From: Methyloceanibacter sp.
GTDB lineage: Bacteria > Pseudomonadota > Alphaproteobacteria > Rhizobiales > Methyloligellaceae
Direction: 5' to 3'
NCBI GenBank assembly: GCA_025449615.1
Contig: JANWJA010000103.1
Location: 1-13,438 of the forward strand
Length of the DNA: 13,438 bases
The notes under the pieces are model-generated. The model searched no databases. It was given only the letters and a program-made list of their open reading frames with translations, and was not told where the DNA came from. The first letter of the stretch is position 1; every line of letters begins with the position of its first letter. Below are positions 1 through 6,582 of the stretch, in pieces. The position numbers were made by a program, and so were the translations under genes.

Positions 1-799
1 AGCGGATGGCCTTCAGCGTATCGCCAACGGAAAGTTCTTCGGCTTTCCCTTCGACGCGCATCTTGCGCCGCAAGCCCGCCGTATCGAACAGCAGTAACGG
101 CCGCCCCTCCCAAGTCAGGTCGGTGGCAATCGAATCGCGGGTTATGCCGGCTTCCGGCCCTGTGATCATGCGCTCCTCGCCGAGGAGCGCGTTGACGAGC
201 GTCGATTTCCCGACATTGGGCCGGCCGATAATGGCGAGGCGCAACGGGCGCGCATCGGCCTCCTCGGCCGCGGAGTCTTCATCTTGGCTTGGCGCGATCT
301 CCCCGGCCGCACCGGCTTTCTCTTCGATCGCCTCGATCAACTCGCCGATGCCGGTGCCGTGCTCGGCCGAGATTGCGATGGGTTCTCCGAACCCGAGCCT
401 AAAGGCCTCATATAAACCAGGATCGGCGGCACGCCCCTCGCATTTATTGGCTGCGAGGATAACGGGTTTGCCGGAACTTCTCACGAGATCGGCGAAGCTC
501 TCGTCGGCGCCGATCACGCCGGCGCGGGCATCGATCATAAACACCACAACATCGGCCTGCGCGATGGCCGCCTGGGTTTGCTCCCGCATTCTCGGACCAA
601 GTCCGGTCTTGGCATCCTCGAAGCCGGCGGTATCGATCAGCGTTGCCTCGAACGGTCCGATCGACGTTTCGGCTTCGCGCCGGTCGCGCGTGAGCCCGGG
701 CTGATCGTCGACAAGCGCCAGCCTGCTTCCCGCAAGGCGGTTGAACAGCGTGGACTTGCCGACATTCGGGCGTCCGATGATGGCGATGGTGAAGGACAT
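1..799 (-). CDS. der: Ribosome-assembly GTPase Der (EngA), N-terminal 266 codons, cut by window edge
   Basis: Der is a tandem-GTPase protein that helps mature the 50S ribosomal subunit. Read from the ATG at 799, the frame is open to the window edge. The first G domain has P-loop GRPNVGKS at residues 9-16, DTAG at 56-59 and NKCE at 118-121. An acidic linker follows near 170-183. The second G domain begins with another GRPNVGKS at 192-199 and has DTAG at 239-242. The rest of G domain 2 and the KH-like C-terminal domain lie outside the window; the family is usually about 440-490 residues. The gene follows bamB after 43 bases on the same strand, the order also known in E. coli (yfgM-bamB-der), so co-transcription is likely. 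No strong Shine-Dalgarno sequence precedes the start. The two P-loops make the identification nearly certain. Confidence 0.97.
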   Translation of the reverse strand, partial: MSFTIAIIGRPNVGKSTLFNRLAGSRLALVDDQPGLTRDRREAETSIGPFEATLIDTAGFEDAKTGLGPRMREQTQAAIAQADVVVFMIDARAGVIGADESFADLVRSSGKPVILAANKCEGRAADPGLYEAFRLGFGEPIAISAEHGTGIGELIEAIEEKAGAAGEIAPSQDEDSAAEEADARPLRLAIIGRPNVGKSTLVNALLGEERMITGPEAGITRDSIATDLTWEGRPLLLFDTAGLRRKMRVEGKAEELSVGDTLKAIR

Positions 800-842
800 T
801 TCAGCGAATTCGGCTAGGGCAACCGGTGAGAGCCGGTGCTGC

Positions 843-2159
843 TCAATTGAGGGCAATCAGGCGGGCATTGTCTGACAGAATATACATGCGCCCGTCCGCG
901 ACAATCGGCGAAACATAGACCTCAGTACCGAGATCGACCTGGCTCGACAGCGTACCGGTTCTGGCATCGGCGGCGACCAGGAGGCCGTCCGCTGATACGG
1001 ACCAGACCTTGCCGCCGGCAAGCACAGGGCCGCTCCAGCGGCCACTTGCAGGCAAATCGACCATCCAGCGGATCTTCCCGTCCGCCCGCGAGAGCGCCAG
1101 CAATTTGCCCGTGACCTCGACGACATAGACCGTATCCCCGGCGATCCAAGGCATTTGCGTGCTGGCGAGCGTCCGCGTCCACAGCCGCTCTCCCGTCGCT
1201 TCGGTGGAGGCGATCATCTTACCGCCGTGGCTTACGGCAAACACCACGCCCTGGTCGACCACCGGCCGCGCCGGATCGGCGAGGACACCGGCCCCCGATG
1301 TATCGCTCTCCCGAGACAGCGATTCGTTCCAGGCCCTCTGCCCGTCCATCTGATAGGCCACGATGTCGCCCGCGGCGAACGGCACGATGACCAAGCCCTT
1401 GCCGACCGCAGGGCTGACATTGCTGAGCAGCGTCGCCGGTTGCGGCAGGCCGCGCGCCGTCCACACTTCGGCACCGTCCGTGGCGCTGAGACAATGCAAC
1501 ACGCTGTCGGTCGAAACGAAATAGATCTTGCCGCCGGCCGCCGTAGGCGAGCTTCGGATCGGTTCCCCGGTCCGCTTCGTCCAAATGATCGCGCCATTGC
1601 CCGGATTGATCGCAACGACGGTGCCGTAGCCCGTCGTCGCGTAAAGTTGGCCGCCATCGAGCGCGATGCCGCCGCCGAACCCTTCGTTGCTCTTCTCGTT
1701 CTCCGGCGTGACGCTCGCCGTCCACAGCCGCTGCCCGCTTGTGGCAGCAAATGCAGAAACATCGCCCCCGGCATCGAGCGTGAACACCTTGCCATCGGCA
1801 ACCAGCGGCAACGCGCTCAAGCGTCCCTTCGAGGACGATCCGGTGCCCGCGTCAGCCGTCCAGATTTGGTGGACCGACTCGCCGAGAGCGAGATGGCCGA
1901 GATTGTTCGATGCGATACCGCCGGGTTGTGTCCAGCTCGGATTGTTGCGAGGCGGTGGCAGCGCCATCGGCTTCGCCGCTAAGCTGCGGTCGACATCGCC
2001 AACGCCTGGCGATGTCAGCACCGCTATGCGCTGCCCCGGCAGCTTCTCCTCTTCTTTGGAGAAAGGATTCTTGATCGATGGCAACCCGCTGGCGCAGCCG
2101 GTGAGGCACAACGCCAGCCCGATCATGACCGAAGCCGCTATGAGGACGCGGTGTCGCAT
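843..2159 (-). CDS. bamB: Outer membrane assembly lipoprotein BamB (PQQ-type beta-propeller)
   Basis: BamB is the propeller lipoprotein of the BAM complex, which folds beta-barrel proteins into the outer membrane from its periplasmic side. I chose the ATG at 2159 because it gives a compact lipoprotein signal, [18 protein letters not shown], ending in lipobox LTGC with the lipidated Cys at residue 22; GAAGG lies just upstream. An ATG at 2198 in frame would add 13 residues and has no ribosome site. The mature part shows repeated PQQ-like blades, each a short strand followed by a turn and Trp: [36 protein letters not shown] and GKIRWMVDL. At 438 residues it is longer than E. coli BamB (392), mainly through a low-complexity stretch after the lipobox. 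It sits between the YfgM-like gene and der, the classical BamB context, which argues against a PQQ dehydrogenase. Confidence 0.93.
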   Translation of the reverse strand: MRHRVLIAASVMIGLALCLTGCASGLPSIKNPFSKEEEKLPGQRIAVLTSPGVGDVDRSLAAKPMALPPPRNNPSWTQPGGIASNNLGHLALGESVHQIWTADAGTGSSSKGRLSALPLVADGKVFTLDAGGDVSAFAATSGQRLWTASVTPENEKSNEGFGGGIALDGGQLYATTGYGTVVAINPGNGAIIWTKRTGEPIRSSPTAAGGKIYFVSTDSVLHCLSATDGAEVWTARGLPQPATLLSNVSPAVGKGLVIVPFAAGDIVAYQMDGQRAWNESLSRESDTSGAGVLADPARPVVDQGVVFAVSHGGKMIASTEATGERLWTRTLASTQMPWIAGDTVYVVEVTGKLLALSRADGKIRWMVDLPASGRWSGPVLAGGKVWSVSADGLLVAADARTGTLSSQVDLGTEVYVSPIVADGRMYILSDNARLIALN

Positions 2160-2205
2160 TTGCCTTCGCCCCGGGGCCACATCGACGCTACCCCTCATGT
2201 GAAAG

Positions 2206-2886
2206 CTAGTTGGCCGCAGGCGCCGGCGCCTTCATAGCGCCTGCGATCAAGGCCAACATCATGTCGGCGCGTTCGCGCATGTTCGACGGCGTCGACTCAT
2301 CACCGGCAAGCGCGGTGAATTGCTTCTCGGCTTCCGGCATGTTGTCGAGCTTGTATGCCGAAAGCCCCAGCAATTCGCGCGCGGAAAAACGCCACGGGCT
2401 GGTACCCTCCGTGAGTGCCTTCAAGCGGCGCTCCATCTCGGCATAGTCGGCACTTGTGAGCTTGAGGGTCGCAGCCTGGATCGTCGCGTAGCCCTTCAGA
2501 ATTTCATCGACGCTTGCATCGGCGGAGAGTGCGTCGTAGCCCACGACCGCCTTGTCGGTTTCGCCCGCCTTGGCCTCGGCCGCGGCGAGTTGGAAACGCG
2601 CGAGCACCTGGTAGCCAGCGGGACCCTTCTCGGCCAGCTGAGTAAAGGCCTCACCCGCCTTGGCGGCGTCGCCCGCTTTCGCCAAGCTCAGCGCCTGCGT
2701 GAATTGAGCGCCTGCATCGCCGGCCTGCTTGTCGCGCCAATAGACCCAGCCCTTATACCCGGCAACGCCGGCAATGATCAGGCAAGCGCCGAAGATGGCC
2801 AAGATGCCATAGCGATCCCAAAGCTTTTTGTATTGCTCGTGGCGGACGGCCTCGTCCACCTCGCGAAAAAATTCACTATCGCTCAT
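2206..2886 (-). CDS. YfgM-like membrane-anchored TPR protein (TPR_21 family)
   Basis: This encodes a 226-residue inner-membrane protein with a short cytoplasmic N-terminus (MSDSEFFREVDEAVRHEQ), one transmembrane helix at about residues 27-47, and an Ala-rich helical C-terminal part that resembles degenerate TPR repeats. That architecture and its position directly before bamB and der match YfgM of E. coli, an ancillary SecYEG translocon subunit linked to periplasmic chaperones. The same role here is inferred from family and synteny. I chose the ATG at 2886: the longer reading starts at a TTG at 2943, and its extra 19 residues do not look like protein of this family. A promoter candidate (2947-2975) would also start transcription downstream of that TTG. 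The stop lies 46 bases before the bamB start. An alternative label is simply 'tetratricopeptide repeat protein'. Confidence 0.85.
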   Translation of the reverse strand: MSDSEFFREVDEAVRHEQYKKLWDRYGILAIFGACLIIAGVAGYKGWVYWRDKQAGDAGAQFTQALSLAKAGDAAKAGEAFTQLAEKGPAGYQVLARFQLAAAEAKAGETDKAVVGYDALSADASVDEILKGYATIQAATLKLTSADYAEMERRLKALTEGTSPWRFSARELLGLSAYKLDNMPEAEKQFTALAGDESTPSNMRERADMMLALIAGAMKAPAPAAN

Positions 2887-2946
2887 TGCTAGCGCACTCT
2901 GATGCCGGTGATTGACCGGGAACTCGGATCGGCTCCCGTCCAACGC

Positions 2947-2975
2947 CGTATAGTGAAGGCCCTTCCCCCGCGCAA
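2947..2975 (-). promoter_or_regulatory. Candidate sigma-70 promoter for the YfgM-like/bamB/der unit
   Basis: On the minus strand a -35-like TTGCGC (2970-2975) and a -10-like TATACG (2947-2952) are separated by exactly 17 bases. Each hexamer matches the consensus at four of six positions. Transcription would start near 2940, giving a leader of about 54 bases before the ATG at 2886. The site lies in the 144-base gap after panB, so it would give the YfgM-like/bamB/der unit its own transcription. The call rests on hexamers and spacing only. Confidence 0.4.
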
Positions 2976-3030
2976 GGCAATGCGCCGCGAAATCGGCCCC
3001 AAGCCCTTAACGCTAAATCCGCCAGACCGG

Positions 3031-3891
3031 CTAACTGCCTGTCATTTTGGCCTTTTTCGTGGCCTGCGGATCGTCGTCATACATCGGATAGGTATGCTCG
3101 GCCGCCGGGAAGGCGCGTGAGCGCACGTCGTCCGCGTAGGCTTTCACCGCATTCTCGATCGCCTCGCCAAGCTGAGCGTATTCCTTGACGAATTTGGGCG
3201 CCTTCGGGTTCAGGCCGAGCACATCCTCGAGCACGAGGATCTGCCCATCGCACTCTGCCGACGCCCCGATGCCGATGGTCGGGATCGGAATTTGTTTGGT
3301 GATCCGCGCGGCGAGCAGTTCCGCGAGCGCTTCCACCACTACGGCGAAGGCGCCGGCCTCGGCGACGGCGCGCGCATCTTCCTCGAACGCCGCCCATTCG
3401 GAGCGGTGGCGCCCCAGCGGCCTGAAGCTGCCGATCATATTCACGGCCTGCGGCGTCATGCCGATATGGCTCATCACCGGAATGCCCCGCGCGCTGAGAT
3501 AGCGGATGGTCTCCGCCATATGCGCACCGCCCTCGATCTTGATGGCGCCGCAGCCGGTCTCTTTCAGCACCCGCGCGGCATTGCGGAAGGCGATGGACGG
3601 GCTCTCTTCGTAGGAGCCGAACGGCATATCGACCACGACCAGCGCCCTGGTCGAGCCGCGCACCACGGCCTGTGCATGCATGATCATGAGGTCGAGCGGC
3701 ACCGGCACGGTGGTTTCGTAACCGTGCATCACCATGCCGAGCGAGTCGCCGACCAGCAGCATGTCGACATAAGGGTCGATAATGCGCGCAGTATGGGCGT
3801 GATAGGCGGTCAGCGCCACGATGGGCGCGCCGCCCTTGCGCTTGGCAATATCCGGCGCGGTAACTCGCTTCGTCGTCACTTGCTTCGACAC
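3031..3891 (-). CDS. panB: 3-methyl-2-oxobutanoate hydroxymethyltransferase (ketopantoate synthase)
   Basis: PanB transfers a hydroxymethyl group from 5,10-methylene-tetrahydrofolate to 2-oxoisovalerate, making ketopantoate, the first step toward pantothenate and coenzyme A. It is a cytoplasmic TIM-barrel enzyme needing Mg2+. The 286 residues match the usual length. Visible hallmarks are [10 protein letters not shown] with Asp49, [11 protein letters not shown] with Asp88, IKIEGG with Glu120 (Mg2+ and substrate ligands by homology) and Glu187 in AVVVEAL at the place of the catalytic Glu181 of E. coli. The start is GTG at 3891, preceded by GGGAG about ten bases upstream; the next Met is residue 44, too far in. 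panC and panD are not in the window, so panB is separated from the rest of its pathway. A 15-bp dyad and an AT-rich -10-like tract lie 50-75 bases upstream. Confidence 0.96.
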   Translation of the reverse strand: MSKQVTTKRVTAPDIAKRKGGAPIVALTAYHAHTARIIDPYVDMLLVGDSLGMVMHGYETTVPVPLDLMIMHAQAVVRGSTRALVVVDMPFGSYEESPSIAFRNAARVLKETGCGAIKIEGGAHMAETIRYLSARGIPVMSHIGMTPQAVNMIGSFRPLGRHRSEWAAFEEDARAVAEAGAFAVVVEALAELLAARITKQIPIPTIGIGASAECDGQILVLEDVLGLNPKAPKFVKEYAQLGEAIENAVKAYADDVRSRAFPAAEHTYPMYDDDPQATKKAKMTGS

Positions 3892-3940
3892 AGGTCAAAA
3901 CTCCCAGGAAGGGATGGGCCAATGGCGTCTTATGACAGAT

Positions 3941-3965
3941 ATATAGGGCGTTTTGCACTGCAAAA
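3941..3965 (-). promoter_or_regulatory. Candidate panB promoter region with a 15-bp dyad
   Basis: TTTTGCA (3951-3957) and TGCAAAA (3959-3965) form a perfect inverted repeat around a single C at 3958. Read on the minus strand, the dyad is followed five bases later by the AT-rich tract TATATATC (about 3939-3946), a plausible -10 element for panB, whose GTG lies about 50 bases further on. The dyad would then cover the -35 position, a common place for a repressor operator. A T6 run on the minus strand (3962-3967), just after the NnrU stop, could instead belong to a weak terminator, but no good stem precedes it. The dyad is seen directly; its function is inferred. Confidence 0.35.
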
Positions 3966-3980
3966 AACTGCCGCAGGGCC

Positions 3981-4559
3981 TTACCCCGAGGCTAAAGGTG
4001 AGACCCCAATCAAGAGCGGATGCAGCCAGAACAGAAAGGCCACATAAAGCGCCAGGCCCGCGCCGAGACTGATCAGGTCATTACGGCGAGCTTCGGCCTC
4101 GGAAACCGCCAACACCAGCTCGGCTCCTCCCCGCCGCTTGACCAAAATTCGGTCCACCACGGCATAGGCCAGGAACGACCCGAACAGAATGATCGAGGCG
4201 AGGTCGCCATTGGCGATGAGATGGGCGAGCGCCCAGAACTTGATCGCGGCGAGCATCGGGTGCCGCACTTTGGCTTTGATCTTGCCCGGGAGGTAGGCGG
4301 CGAACAGCAGCGGGAACACCGGCAGCATCAACAATAGAGCAAGGTGCCGCGTCCAGACTGGCGGCGCCCAGATCTGCACCACAGGCGCCTTGGCAAAACC
4401 CCAAACCACAAGCGCAAGGCCAAGCAGGGAGACGACCGAGAACAGCGCGCGGTAACCGTTTCTGCCGAGCCGCGCCATCAGGCTGTCGCGCAAGTCCGGG
4501 AAGGCTGGCACGAAATGAATGCCGATCAGAACGATGATGCCGAGAATGAGAATGGTCAT
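3981..4559 (-). CDS. NnrU family integral membrane protein
   Basis: This 192-residue protein has about five hydrophobic helices. It carries the features of the NnrU family: N-terminal GIHFVPAFPDLRD, the central AAYLPGKIKAKVRHPM, and the conserved LAHLIANGDLAS stretch with His and Asn, then a polar loop and a last helix. NnrU was first tied to nitrite and nitric oxide reduction in Rhodobacter, but many members occur in genomes without denitrification and their biochemical role is unknown. No nir or nor genes appear here, so a denitrification role is not supported by context. The ATG at 4559 lies only 13 bases after the stop of the SRPBCC gene, so the two are probably one transcript. The family call is firm; the function is open. 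Confidence 0.9.
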   Translation of the reverse strand: MTILILGIIVLIGIHFVPAFPDLRDSLMARLGRNGYRALFSVVSLLGLALVVWGFAKAPVVQIWAPPVWTRHLALLLMLPVFPLLFAAYLPGKIKAKVRHPMLAAIKFWALAHLIANGDLASIILFGSFLAYAVVDRILVKRRGGAELVLAVSEAEARRNDLISLGAGLALYVAFLFWLHPLLIGVSPLASG

Positions 4560-4572
4560 GGGAATTGCCTGT

Positions 4573-5109
4573 CTAAGTTTTGCTCGCTTCCGCCACCGTC
4601 TTTAGCTGAGCCAGGCCCTTGTCGAGCATCTCGCCCATCATCTTCTTCCCGTTCATCACCAGGCAGAACGCCTTGCCGATGAAATTCTGATGACCGTACA
4701 CGGCCCAAGTGACTTGGGTATGATCGCCCTCCGGCTTGAAATTGAACTCGCTCGTATTGCTCACCTCCATAGGCTTCGCGATATCGGTCTTGATCTTGAT
4801 GAGCTCGTTCGGCCGGCTCTCGGCGAGCGTCATGGTCCCCTCGCCGACTTGACTATTGCCCGTCCAATGGGCGATGGCGCCGGTTCCCGACTCCGGTCCC
4901 TCGAAACTGATCTTCGCGTCGGGATCGAGCTTCGCCCAAGGCGACCACGCATCCCATTTATGCAGATCGTTCACTTGCGCGAAGACGGTTTCCGCCGGCG
5001 CCGCGATCTTGATCGAGCGTTCGACGCGGAACTCCGAAGGCTGCATCGCGACCACGATGATGAAGATCGCGACGATCACCACAAGCGCAATTAGAATCTT
5101 TTTCAGCAT
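4573..5109 (-). CDS. SRPBCC (START/polyketide cyclase-like) protein with N-terminal membrane anchor
   Basis: The 178-residue product begins with MLKKILIALVVIVAIFIIVV, a single hydrophobic segment (about residues 4-22) acting as anchor or uncleaved signal. After it comes an SRPBCC fold: VERSIKIAAPAETVFAQV (strand one and first helix), HKWDAWSPWAKLDP typical of this subgroup, then strands ending in QVTWAVYGHQNF and a long C-terminal helix. SRPBCC proteins bind hydrophobic ligands in a central cavity; the ligand here cannot be told from sequence. The start is the ATG at 5109, with a strong GGAGGGG about eight bases upstream. The gene leads a two-gene unit with the NnrU-family gene and is divergent from the CPBP gene. 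Several Alphaproteobacteria carry similar 'polyketide cyclase' proteins of unknown role. Confidence 0.85.
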   Translation of the reverse strand: MLKKILIALVVIVAIFIIVVAMQPSEFRVERSIKIAAPAETVFAQVNDLHKWDAWSPWAKLDPDAKISFEGPESGTGAIAHWTGNSQVGEGTMTLAESRPNELIKIKTDIAKPMEVSNTSEFNFKPEGDHTQVTWAVYGHQNFIGKAFCLVMNGKKMMGEMLDKGLAQLKTVAEASKT

Positions 5110-5243
5110 ACCTATCCCCTCCGCATCTTCGATATTGGCTGTCTTTCATTTTCGCCCATTGAGTGCAAGATATCGATGTCATTTGCATGGCCTAGCGGCG
5201 CTCGTGATTTCATCGAGTCGTCACGAAAGCAGGATCGGAAGCC
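5110..5243. promoter_or_regulatory. Divergent intergenic region between SRPBCC and CPBP genes
   Basis: This 134-base stretch separates two divergent genes, so it must hold or border promoters in both directions. It is richer in A and T than its surroundings, with TCGATATTGG near 5128 and GATATCGATGTC near 5169. I found no hexamer pair with good spacing on either strand. Only the strong ribosome site of the minus-strand gene (GGAGGGG) and the weaker AGGATCGGAAG ahead of the plus-strand GTG are clear. Confidence 0.3.
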
Positions 5244-6092
5244 GTGGAGAGACGCTACCAATACAGACCCTGGGGATTCTTCCTGATCGCCTATGTCGCG
5301 ACCTGGATCCCGTGGCTTGTCGGCGCTTATCTCGGCAGGCAGCCGGGCCTGGAAGCCTACGCCCCGCTTCTTAGCCTCGTTGGCTTGCTGGGCCCGATCG
5401 GCGCTACGCTCTTTATGGTCCTGACTTCCGGCAGCTGCGCGCTGAAATGCGACTTCAAAGACAGGCTGCTTAACCTGCGCAAGATCAGGCCGATCCTTGC
5501 GATCCTCGCCGTGGTCGCGCCTTTCGCCGTGATCTGCCTGTCGATCTTGCTGTCGCTGTGGCTCGGCGAATCCATCGATCAATTCCAGCTGGCCGACAGC
5601 ACGCAACTCCTCCCCATGATCCTTCTCGCCATGATCCTCGCCCCCATTATGGAGGAGACCGGCTGGCACGGTTACGGCGTGGACAGTCTCAGAGCCAACT
5701 TCGGCATGATGCGGGCGACGCTGCTGTTCGCCGGTCTGTGGTGCATCTGGCATGCGCCGCTGGCGTTGATCAGCGGGACCTATCAGAACGCGGTCGCTGA
5801 GATGGAGAACAAGATCTTCATCGTGAACTTCTTCGTCAGCATCATTCCCGCCGCGATCATCGCCAACTGGTTCTATTACAAGAACGACCGCTCGATCCTG
5901 GCCGCGATCCTATTGCACTCGATGCTCAACGCGGCAGCCGTGTTGCTCAATGCCGGGCAGGTCGCGAAATGTATCGCCACGCTGCTCTACGCTTGCATCG
6001 CGGCAGGCCTTGTCGTGGGCGATCGCAAGCTGTTCGCCGAAGGTCCCCGGAATTTTCTCCAAGAAAAGTCTACTGGCCGAACCGGCAGTTGA
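5244..6092 (+). CDS. CPBP family intramembrane metalloprotease homologue (CAAX protease/bacteriocin-processing, Abi type)
   Basis: This 282-residue protein has about seven hydrophobic segments. It carries the three CPBP/Abi motifs: EETGWHGYG with Glu137-Glu138, LWCIWHAP with His170, and LLHSMLN with His225 and Asn229. In characterised relatives (Rce1, bacteriocin self-immunity proteins) these residues form the active site inside the membrane. The usual motif one is EExxxR; here the Arg position holds His142, while both glutamates and both histidines remain. The substrate cannot be predicted, and no bacteriocin or prenylation gene is nearby. The start is GTG at 5244, with AGGATCGGAAG just upstream; the next in-frame Met is residue 58, inside a helix, so the GTG is needed for a full protein. 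The gene appears monocistronic, divergent from the SRPBCC gene, and is followed by a hairpin at 6142-6165. Confidence 0.87.
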   Translation: MERRYQYRPWGFFLIAYVATWIPWLVGAYLGRQPGLEAYAPLLSLVGLLGPIGATLFMVLTSGSCALKCDFKDRLLNLRKIRPILAILAVVAPFAVICLSILLSLWLGESIDQFQLADSTQLLPMILLAMILAPIMEETGWHGYGVDSLRANFGMMRATLLFAGLWCIWHAPLALISGTYQNAVAEMENKIFIVNFFVSIIPAAIIANWFYYKNDRSILAAILLHSMLNAAAVLLNAGQVAKCIATLLYACIAAGLVVGDRKLFAEGPRNFLQEKSTGRTGS

Positions 6093-6141
6093 GACCCGGC
6101 CCTCCCCCCAAACGGAATGATTATGCGACCAGCACAGGTGC

Positions 6142-6165
6142 GCCTCAATGGCGTCCAATTGAGGC
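6142..6165. repeat. Perfect 8-bp inverted repeat (hairpin) after the CPBP gene
   Basis: GCCTCAAT (6142-6149) and ATTGAGGC (6158-6165) are exact reverse complements around an eight-base loop. There is no T-run after it on plus, so it is a weak intrinsic terminator at best for the CPBP gene. Its right arm contains the -35-like TTGAGG of the next promoter candidate, so it could also be a protein-binding site or an RNA hairpin. The repeat is seen directly; the role is not. Confidence 0.4.
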
Positions 6166-6187
6166 TCGCAAATTAGGACAATGTTAT
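6159..6187 (+). promoter_or_regulatory. Candidate sigma-70 promoter ahead of the 101-residue ORF
   Basis: TTGAGG (6159-6164) and TGTTAT (6182-6187) are 17 bases apart. Each matches four of six consensus positions, and they lie in the most A+T-rich part of the gap. Transcription would begin near 6194, leaving a leader of about 45 bases before the ATG at 6239. The -35 element sits in the right arm of the inverted repeat at 6142-6165. Confidence 0.33.
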
Positions 6188-6238
6188 CCTTCGGAAAAGA
6201 AGATGCGGTTTGAATAAGAATCGAGAGAATCCCGCGGC

Positions 6239-6544
6239 ATGAGATCGCCGAAATCGCCCATACAGCTGATCGAGGAGATCATCCGCGCCAAGACGGCGCT
6301 GCACCTCCGGCTCGTCGCCCATCGGAATGACGGCGAGGTCGAGATCGGCGGAAAGAACGTATCCGACATGATCGCGGAGGTGGATGCGGGCATTCCGGGC
6401 TACGAGCAGTTGCTCGTCTATTTCAAAAATAAGATGGCCGCAGAAGTTATGGCGGCTGAAGTTGGCGAGGAACCGGAGCCGCCTGCGAAAAGGGACGAAG
6501 GCCAGCTTGCGGGATCGATCGTCGCCGCGCCCGCACGGAGATAG
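6239..6544 (+). CDS. Hypothetical protein, 101 residues, unknown
   Basis: I do not recognise this protein. It has no signal peptide or membrane helix. The N-terminal two thirds look like a folded alpha/beta unit: an amphipathic helix (PIQLIEEIIRAKTALHLRL), a short polar strand pair (GEVEIGGKNVSDMIAEV), then PGYEQLLVYFKNKMAAEVMA. The last 25 residues are acidic and Pro-rich and are probably disordered. Codons end mostly in G or C like the neighbouring genes, which favours a real gene over chance. GAGAGA lies about 12 bases before the ATG, a mediocre ribosome site. A longer minus-strand reading over 6173-6718 looks like a shadow because it also runs into the C-terminus of the YkuD_2 gene. A promoter candidate at 6159-6187 supports separate expression. 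It converges with the YkuD_2 gene, with 38 bases between the stops. Confidence 0.55.
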   Translation: MRSPKSPIQLIEEIIRAKTALHLRLVAHRNDGEVEIGGKNVSDMIAEVDAGIPGYEQLLVYFKNKMAAEVMAAEVGEEPEPPAKRDEGQLAGSIVAAPARR

Positions 6545-6582
6545 CTGGTCCAATTCGGACGCGTCCGCCGTTAAATTCACGG

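Noticed and set aside
6..704. Plus-strand 232-residue reading frame at the left edge
   Set aside because: It is the reverse of der, whose two P-loops are unmistakable on the minus strand. It is Ser/Ala/Pro-rich with no motifs.
822..837. ACCGG-6-CCGGT hairpin between bamB and der
   Set aside because: The stem is only five bases with no T-run. It is too short to call a terminator or attenuator.
3981..4559. NnrU gene as sign of a denitrification cluster
   Set aside because: No nir, nor, nos or NnrR-type gene is in the window, and the NnrU family is common outside denitrification.
5112..5753. Minus-strand 213-residue reading frame opposite the CPBP gene
   Set aside because: It lacks any recognisable motif and is rich in Arg, His and Gln, while the plus strand encodes conserved CPBP motifs.
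6556..6567. Perfect 12-bp palindrome CGGACGCGTCCG between converging genes
   Set aside because: It has no loop and no T-run on either side, so it is not a credible terminator. GC-rich palindromes of this size can occur by chance in such DNA.
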